NCBI GenBank assembly: GCA_950068635.1
Contig: CATMIM010000036.1
Coordinates: 1 to 8,241, forward strand
From: an uncultured Candidatus Poseidoniales archaeon
Lineage (GTDB): Archaea; Thermoplasmatota; Poseidoniia; Poseidoniales; Thalassarchaeaceae
Reading direction: 5' to 3'
Length of the DNA stretch: 8,241 bases
The notes below the pieces were generated by a model that saw only the letters and a list, made by a program, of their open reading frames with translations, was not told the DNA's origin and searched no databases. The position numbers were made by a program, and so were the translations under genes. Below are positions 1 through 4,367 of this stretch, piece after piece. Each line of letters opens with the position of its first letter. Within the stretch, counting starts at the first letter, position 1.

Positions 1-1
1 C

Positions 2-517
2 CAGCCAGAAGAGACTCCCGCAGGGCCTCAAATCTACATCATGAAGACCGCCATCGGCCGCGAGCAGACTGCCAGTGAGCGGCTCGCCGACCGCGTGCGA
101 CGCAGCGGTGCGCCCGTTTACGCTATCCTAGCGCCGACCAAGCTGCGCGGCTTCGTCTTCGTCGAGACGGACAGCCCCGAGGTGCTGCGCGACAACTTGA
201 AGGGGCTGACACACGCTCGCGGCATGGTGATGGTCAAGGGAATTGGCTACGGCCGCTCCAAGCAGCCCGACACCTTCGGCACTAGCACCCTCGAGGAGCT
301 GAAACCGCACCTGACACCGCCGCCCGCCGTGACTGGCATTGCCGAGGGCAATATCATCGAGATTATTGCCGGCCCCTTCAAGGGCGAGAAGGCGCGCGTC
401 CAGCGTATCGACGAAGCGAAGGAAGAGGTAACAGTCGAGCTGATTGAGGCAATGGTCCCCATCCCCATTACTGTGCGGGGCGACCACGTGCGCGTGATCG
501 AGAAGGAGCCAAACTGA
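2..517 (+). CDS. spt5: Transcription elongation factor Spt5 (NusG homologue), 5'-partial
   Basis: Archaeal Spt5 binds the RNA polymerase clamp, with Spt4 where present, raises processivity and couples transcription to translation. The visible protein has an NGN domain (about the first 85 residues after the ATG at 41, with the conserved core GFVFVET near residue 37) and a C-terminal KOW domain (about residues 99-157, including IIAGPFKGEKARV). The ATG at 41 is probably internal. The frame is open to the window edge, and the preceding codons read QIYI, which together with MKTAIGRE matches the usual first NGN strand (compare YAVRTTVGQE in relatives). The true start is therefore most likely before the window, after a short Pro/Glu-rich lead (EETPAGP). 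The TGA overlaps the rpl11 ATG by one base. Spt5 next to L11 is a classic archaeal order, often preceded by secE. The family assignment is secure; only the start is unresolved. Confidence 0.93.
   Translation, partial: QPEETPAGPQIYIMKTAIGREQTASERLADRVRRSGAPVYAILAPTKLRGFVFVETDSPEVLRDNLKGLTHARGMVMVKGIGYGRSKQPDTFGTSTLEELKPHLTPPPAVTGIAEGNIIEIIAGPFKGEKARVQRIDEAKEEVTVELIEAMVPIPITVRGDHVRVIEKEPN
501..508 (+). promoter_or_regulatory. Shine-Dalgarno site for rpl11
   Basis: AGAAGGAG ends eight bases before the rpl11 ATG at 517 and lies inside the end of spt5. It matches the archaeal GGAG(GUGA) core and supports re-initiation at the TGATG junction. Confidence 0.5.
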
Positions 518-987
518 TGGGTGAAATCATAGAGGCGCTGGTCGAGGCAGGCAGGGCCAACGCGGGGCCACCACTGGGACCGGCACTCGGGCCGAGCGGC
601 GTCAACGTCAAAGCCGTCATTGACGAAATCAACGCTAGAACGAAGGAGATGGCGGGCATGAAAGTGCCGGTAAAGGTGAAAGTCGCCGACGATAATACCT
701 TCACGATTTCGGTCGGCACGCCCCCCGCGGCGTCGCTGGTCAAGCAGGTACTAGGCATTGCCAAGGGCTCCGGCGAAGCCGGAACCGTTGTTGCGGCTGA
801 CATGACGCTGGAGCAGGCGATGACAGTCGCGAAGCAGAAGGCGCCCGCACTGACGGGCGGCGACCTGAAGGCGATGACTTCGGAAATCCTGGGGGTTGCC
901 AAATCGATGGGGCTCACCTGCGAAGGGCAGGACCCAAAGGCATTCCAGGCGGCACTGCGCGCCGGCGACTACGACGACCGGTTCTGA
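517..987 (+). CDS. rpl11: 50S ribosomal protein L11 (uL11), archaeal type
   Basis: L11 binds the GTPase-associated region of 23S rRNA, forms the base of the ribosomal stalk and helps elongation factors act. The N-terminal domain shows the hallmark run GPPLGPALGPSGVNV (about residues 17-31), including the proline pair of the N-terminal hinge. The C-terminal rRNA-binding domain follows (about residues 70-145), with GTPPAASLVKQ and an archaeal-style ending, EILGVAKSMGLTCEGQDP. At 156 residues it is close to the usual archaeal length. The start is fixed by the one-base overlap with the spt5 stop, a GGAG site eight bases upstream, and the typical short N-terminus. The stop is followed immediately by the ATG of the carbamate kinase. 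The archaeal neighbours L1 and L10 do not follow; the kinase occupies that place. Confidence 0.96.
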   Translation: MGEIIEALVEAGRANAGPPLGPALGPSGVNVKAVIDEINARTKEMAGMKVPVKVKVADDNTFTISVGTPPAASLVKQVLGIAKGSGEAGTVVAADMTLEQAMTVAKQKAPALTGGDLKAMTSEILGVAKSMGLTCEGQDPKAFQAALRAGDYDDRF

Positions 988-1896
988 ATGCGCGCTGTGC
1001 TGGCGCTGGGTGGTAACGCCCTCCAGCAGTCCGGCGACGATGGCAGCGTCGAAGGTGAACTGCGACGCGCGCGGGCTTCACTGGTGCCACTGGCAGGATT
1101 GCTAGCAGGTCGTGACAAGCTGTTGCTGACACACGGCAATGGCCCGCAAGTGGGACACGCGCTACTGCGCGCCGAGGCGGGGCAACCCGAAACCCCGGAA
1201 CGGCCGCTCGACCACTTGGTATCAGATACGCAGGGCGGCCTCGGTTACCTGCTCGAGCTGACGGTCCGCGAAATCATTGCCGACGTGGATGGCAAGCGCG
1301 ATGTCATGACCATGCTGGCGCAAGTTGAAGTAGCCCCAGAACTGGGCGAGCCACGCAAGCCTGTTGGCCCTTGGTATCTGCCGGAACGGCGCACTGAACT
1401 GGAGAAGCGCGGCTGGGTGCTGGCTGTCAGCGAGAAAGGAGTGCGACGACTGGTCGTCTCACCTGAACCGCAGCGGGTGCTCGAGCTGGACATCATCCGC
1501 TCGCTCTTTGAGAACCGCGTCCTCTGCATTACTGCCGGGGGCGGCGGGACGCCGGTGGTTCGCGACGGCGACGGATGGCACGGTGTCGAAGGCGTTATCG
1601 ACAAGGACTCGGTGGCAGGGCTGCTGGCGCAGCAGTTGAACGCGACACACCTGATTATCGCCACCGATGTTGAGCATGTCTGGGTGGGTCCCGAGCGGCA
1701 GCCACTGGGTGAGGTGACAGTCGCTGACCTGCGAAGCCATTACGAAGCAGGCGAGTTTCCGGATGGCTCGATGGGGCCTAAGGTGCACGCCGCGCTTGAT
1801 TTCGTGGGGAATGGTGGCCAGGAGGCTATCATCACCTCCACCGTGAAAGTTACTGCTGCACTCGCGGGCGAAGCAGGCACGCGGGTTGTCGCCTAG
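988..1896 (+). CDS. arcC: Carbamate kinase
   Basis: Carbamate kinase is a cytoplasmic amino-acid-kinase-fold enzyme that interconverts ATP plus carbamate and ADP plus carbamoyl phosphate. The 302-residue protein is full length for the family (about 300-315). Family motifs appear in order: LGGNAL (7-12), THGNGPQVG (48-56), DTQGGLGY (80-87), KPVGPWY (124-130), GVRRLVVSP (151-159), AGGGGTPVV (183-191), GVIDKDSVAGLLA (202-214), ATDVEHVW (225-232), GSMGPKV (260-266) and AIIT (280-283). The ATG abuts the rpl11 stop with no spacer and no obvious ribosome site, so it is probably translated by coupling. The 3' end converges on pyrI and shares a CTAG with its stop. No arcA or arcB is seen here, so arginine fermentation is not indicated by context. 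A role in supplying carbamoyl phosphate to the adjacent PyrB is plausible but inferred; catabolic ATP production is the alternative. Confidence 0.93.
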   Translation: MRAVLALGGNALQQSGDDGSVEGELRRARASLVPLAGLLAGRDKLLLTHGNGPQVGHALLRAEAGQPETPERPLDHLVSDTQGGLGYLLELTVREIIADVDGKRDVMTMLAQVEVAPELGEPRKPVGPWYLPERRTELEKRGWVLAVSEKGVRRLVVSPEPQRVLELDIIRSLFENRVLCITAGGGGTPVVRDGDGWHGVEGVIDKDSVAGLLAQQLNATHLIIATDVEHVWVGPERQPLGEVTVADLRSHYEAGEFPDGSMGPKVHAALDFVGNGGQEAIITSTVKVTAALAGEAGTRVVA

Positions 1897-2351
1897 AGGA
1901 ACTGAAGTTCATCTTCGGTGACCAGCCGGGCGCAGTAAGCGCACGCCAGATGGACCGGTTCACGGCTGCGCAGTAGCAGTCGACTGGTTGCGCCGCGCTC
2001 GTTGTTGGAGATGCAATTGGTGTTAGGGCAGCGCGCGACACCGGCCACCTCTTCGGGAATTTCGACCGCCGTCTTCTCGGCAACCGAGTAGTTACGAATG
2101 ATATTGACATGGGCACCGGGCGAGATCAACGCGATGCGCTCGGTCTCGCTCTCGGTCAGTTCTCGGTCCTCAATTTTGATTATGTCCTTGCGCCCCTGCT
2201 TGGAACTGGGGACGTTAATCAGCAGGCTGACTGTGTTACCAGTGTCTGCCACGTCAAGGATGTCAAGAATCTTGAGGCCAGTACCGGCGCGCAGGTGGTC
2301 AATCACGGTTCCGTTGCGGATTGGCTGCACTTTGAGCAGTTTGTCCGCCAT
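1893..2351 (-). CDS. pyrI: Aspartate carbamoyltransferase regulatory chain
   Basis: PyrI dimers join PyrB trimers into the allosteric ATCase holoenzyme and bind nucleotide effectors. Counting from the ATG at 2351 (152 residues), the allosteric domain has RNGTVIDH (12-19), GRKDIIKIE (about 53-61) and NYS near 87, so the nucleotide-contacting Asp, His, two Lys and Tyr of the E. coli protein all have counterparts (D18, H19, K59, Y88, K93). The zinc domain has CPNTNC and CAYC, giving C108, C113, C137 and C140, each offset by one from E. coli 109/114/138/141. A TTG three bases upstream could add one residue. The ATG is preferred because it overlaps the pyrB TGA by one base, has GGAG six bases upstream, and gives a normal N-terminus (MADKLLKVQ). 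Feedback control of this ATCase by nucleotides is therefore likely. Confidence 0.96.
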   Translation of the reverse strand: MADKLLKVQPIRNGTVIDHLRAGTGLKILDILDVADTGNTVSLLINVPSSKQGRKDIIKIEDRELTESETERIALISPGAHVNIIRNYSVAEKTAVEIPEEVAGVARCPNTNCISNNERGATSRLLLRSREPVHLACAYCARLVTEDELQFL

Positions 2352-3259
2352 CAATCGCTCCCGAGCAGCATTTCCAACAGCGCCATCCGGACCGGGACTC
2401 CGTTGAACGCCTGGCGGAAGTAGGCGGCGTGGCCGGTGTCATCGACATCGGTCGCTATCTCATTGACCCGTGGCAGCGGGTGCAGGATGCGTAACACCGG
2501 TTTAGCGTCGCGCAGCGTCTCGGCTGAGATAGTATAGGCACCAGCGACACGCGCATAGTCTTCTGGATCGGGGAAGCGTTCCTTCTGGATGCGGGTGACG
2601 TAGAGCAGGTCCAGTTCCGGCAGAATCTCGTCCAGGGTGGTATGTGCACTCCAGCCGTCGGGCAATTCCGCAGTCACGCGGCGTGGCATCGCCAGGCTTT
2701 TCGGCGCGATGAAATGCATCGTAGCGTCGTAGCGCGCCAGCGCCGCCGCGAGCGAGTGGACCGTGCGGCCGTAGCGCAAGTCCCCCAGCAGGCCGACCGT
2801 CAGCCCCTCCAGCTTGCCCAGCTCCTCGCGTATCGTGAAGAGGTCGAGCAGCGTCTGCGTCGGGTGATGTCCGGCACCATCTCCGGCGTTCACGATCGGG
2901 ATGGTGCACGCATCGGCGGCGTACTGTGCGGCACCTTGGCGCGGGTGGCGCAGGACGGCGAGGTCGCAGTAGCCGTCGACCATGCGCATGGTGTCGTAGA
3001 GCGTCTCACCCTTCGACACGCTGGACGAGGCCAGTGCCCCGAGGTTGATCACATTGCCACCCAGGCGCTTCATCGCCGTCTCAAAGGACATGCGCGTGCG
3101 CGTGGAGGGCTCGAAGAACATGTTACCCAGGAGTTTGCCTTCAAGCAGCGGGAGGTGGACGTCTCCGTGGGCCACAGGAACGAGGCGGGCGGCGTCATCC
3201 AACAGGCCGACGATGTCGTCGTCGGACAGGTCATCCATGGTGATGAGGTCCTTCGACAT
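2351..3259 (-). CDS. pyrB: Aspartate carbamoyltransferase catalytic chain
   Basis: PyrB joins carbamoyl phosphate and L-aspartate to N-carbamoyl-aspartate, the committed step of pyrimidine synthesis. From the ATG at 3259 the protein has 302 residues, normal for the family. The carbamoyl-phosphate site is visible as EPSTRTRMSFE (50-60, S52-T53-R54-T55), with SKGE and its active-site Lys at about 83, LRHP (R104) and HHPTQTLLDL (131-140). The aspartate domain has GDLRYGRTVHSL (159-170), VTRIQKERFPDP (221-232) and HPLPRVNEI (260-268). An in-frame GTG at 3283 would add eight residues. The ATG is preferred because archaeal homologues begin just before this point (compare MKHLISMKD with MSKDLITMDD here). 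No good ribosome site precedes either start, so the message may be leaderless or nearly so. pyrI follows with a TGATG overlap, so both chains are probably made from one mRNA. Confidence 0.96.
   Translation of the reverse strand: MSKDLITMDDLSDDDIVGLLDDAARLVPVAHGDVHLPLLEGKLLGNMFFEPSTRTRMSFETAMKRLGGNVINLGALASSSVSKGETLYDTMRMVDGYCDLAVLRHPRQGAAQYAADACTIPIVNAGDGAGHHPTQTLLDLFTIREELGKLEGLTVGLLGDLRYGRTVHSLAAALARYDATMHFIAPKSLAMPRRVTAELPDGWSAHTTLDEILPELDLLYVTRIQKERFPDPEDYARVAGAYTISAETLRDAKPVLRILHPLPRVNEIATDVDDTGHAAYFRQAFNGVPVRMALLEMLLGSD
2358..2361 (-). promoter_or_regulatory. Shine-Dalgarno site for pyrI
   Basis: On the minus strand GGAG lies six bases before the pyrI ATG at 2351, inside the last codons of pyrB. 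It helps decide for that ATG over the in-frame TTG at 2354. Confidence 0.4.
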
Positions 3260-3293
3260 CCCCTTCGCCAACGGCCGGGGCACGCGCGGCTCT

Positions 3294-3299
3294 CATAAT
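3294..3299 (-). promoter_or_regulatory. Possible TATA box for pyrBI
   Basis: The minus strand reads ATTATG at about 35-40 bases before the pyrB ATG, one of the few A/T-rich spots in this GC-rich gap. It would place transcription initiation about ten bases before the ATG. The match to an archaeal TATA box is imperfect and no clear BRE precedes it, so this is tentative. Confidence 0.22.
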
Positions 3300-3316
3300 G
3301 CCTTCCCCCGAGCGAA

Positions 3317-3341
3317 AACGGACCGTTAGAGGCCGTCACGG
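3317..3341. promoter_or_regulatory. Two adjacent short palindromes, possible operator
   Basis: AACGGACCGTT at 3317-3327 is a perfect inverted repeat with five-base arms and a one-base centre. CCGTCACGG at 3333-3341 is a second, four-base-arm palindrome built from the same ACGG/CCGT halves in the opposite order. Another GGCCGTC follows at 3344-3350. The cluster sits between the divergent pyrB and sugar kinase starts, where a dimeric repressor could act on one or both genes. No regulator is identified, and short GC-rich palindromes can arise by chance. Confidence 0.3.
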
Positions 3342-3351
3342 AGGGCCGTCG

Positions 3352-3362
3352 CTTTCATCAAT
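3352..3362 (+). promoter_or_regulatory. Possible TATA-like element for the sugar kinase operon
   Basis: CTTTCATCAAT is the most A/T-rich stretch upstream of the kinase, centred about 27 bases before its ATG at 3384. That spacing would suit a leaderless archaeal transcript. The sequence is a poor TATA match, so position is the main support. Confidence 0.2.
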
Positions 3363-3383
3363 GGCCGGCGGGTGGGGCGGCCG

Positions 3384-4367
3384 ATGCTCATCACGAGGAC
3401 GCCGTTGCGTGTGTCGTTCTGCGGCGGTGGCACCGACCTCGCCGCCTTCTACCGCGAACACGCCCAGGGAGGGGCGGTCACATCGCTGGCGCTCGGGCGT
3501 CACATCTACGTCACCGTCAACCAGCGCTTCGACGACAGCGTGCGCATCTCCTACTCGAGCATGGAGATCGTCGACGACTTCGAGGAATTGAAGCATGAAC
3601 TGGTGCGCGAGGCGATGCGCACCACCGGTGTCACCTCCGGTGTGGAGATCACCACCATCGCCGACATACCCTCGCGTGGGACCGGCCTCGGCTCCTCCTC
3701 GTCGGTCACAGTCGGTCTGCTCCACGCCCTGCACGCTTTCGCCGGACGGGCTCCTGATGCTGCGCAACTCGCTGAGGAGGCGTGTCGCATCGAGATCGAT
3801 GCGCTCGGTGGCACAATGGGCAAACAGGACCAGTACGCGGCCGCGTTCGGCGGCGGGAACCGGATCACCTTCCATGCGGATGAGTCGGTGACGGTCAGCC
3901 CACTCTCTCTCAGCGACGATGTGCGGGCGGCCATACCCGGTTCCTTCTGCCTCGTTTACACCGGGCAGACGCGCCAGGCGGGGGACATCCTCGTGGAACA
4001 GGCGGCGAACACGGAGGCGCGCATGGATGAGCTGGTACGCATGCGCGGCATGGCAGGTGAGGTGGCCACTGCGCTCGAAGAGGGTGACTTCGCCGCTGTC
4101 GGCACGCTGCTCGACGAAGGGTGGCGGCTCAAGCAGGGCATGGCGAGCGGCATCACCAGCACGGGCATAGACGACCTGTATGCGCGCGTGAGGGAGTTGG
4201 GCGTCACGGGCGGAAAGCTGCTCGGCGCGGGCGGGGGCGGCTTCATCCTCTGCCAGACTCCCGAGGGTGTGCAGCAAAGGCTTGAGAAGGAACTCGACAA
4301 CCGAATGCTGTCGCTGGAGTTGGCGACCACCGGTTCCACGGTTCTGTTCGACGACAGGGATGAGTGA
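3384..4367 (+). CDS. GHMP-family sugar kinase, D-glycero-D-manno-heptose 7-phosphate kinase-like
   Basis: This is a cytoplasmic GHMP-superfamily kinase that phosphorylates a sugar or sugar phosphate with ATP, typically at C-1 on the way to a nucleotide sugar. Counting from the ATG at 3384 (327 residues), motif 1 is RTPLRVSFCGGGTDL (5-19), the ATP-loop motif 2 is GTGLGSSSSVTVGL (99-112), a substrate-side segment is GKQDQYAAAFGG (146-157), and motif 3 is GKLLGAGGGGFIL (277-289). The RTPLRISFxGGGTD start and GKQDQY motif are typical of HddA-like kinases. The length is normal. An in-frame GTG at 3372 would add four residues; the ATG is preferred because relatives start right before ITRTPLR. No heptose isomerase, phosphatase or nucleotidyltransferase is visible nearby, so the true substrate is uncertain; fucose- or glucuronate-type sugars are alternatives. 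Its TGA overlaps the next ATG by one base, suggesting co-translation with the secreted protein. Confidence 0.88.
   Translation: MLITRTPLRVSFCGGGTDLAAFYREHAQGGAVTSLALGRHIYVTVNQRFDDSVRISYSSMEIVDDFEELKHELVREAMRTTGVTSGVEITTIADIPSRGTGLGSSSSVTVGLLHALHAFAGRAPDAAQLAEEACRIEIDALGGTMGKQDQYAAAFGGGNRITFHADESVTVSPLSLSDDVRAAIPGSFCLVYTGQTRQAGDILVEQAANTEARMDELVRMRGMAGEVATALEEGDFAAVGTLLDEGWRLKQGMASGITSTGIDDLYARVRELGVTGGKLLGAGGGGFILCQTPEGVQQRLEKELDNRMLSLELATTGSTVLFDDRDE

Noticed and set aside
3260..3283. GTG at 3283 as the pyrB start
   Set aside because: It would add eight residues (PRPLAKG-like) not seen in archaeal relatives, which begin near the ATG at 3259. It remains possible.
2642..3298. Plus-strand open frame of 218 codons opposite pyrB
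   Set aside because: It is antisense to a fully motif-supported aspartate carbamoyltransferase gene and is rich in Arg, His and Gln.
3363..3382. Hairpin GGCCG...CGGCC just before the sugar kinase start
   Set aside because: Only five base pairs with a ten-base loop in very GC-rich sequence; not convincing as a regulatory structure.
3336..4277. Minus-strand open frame of 313 codons opposite the sugar kinase
   Set aside because: It is antisense to a strong GHMP kinase reading frame. Its protein is Arg/His/Ala-rich with no motif, typical of an antisense shadow in GC-rich DNA.
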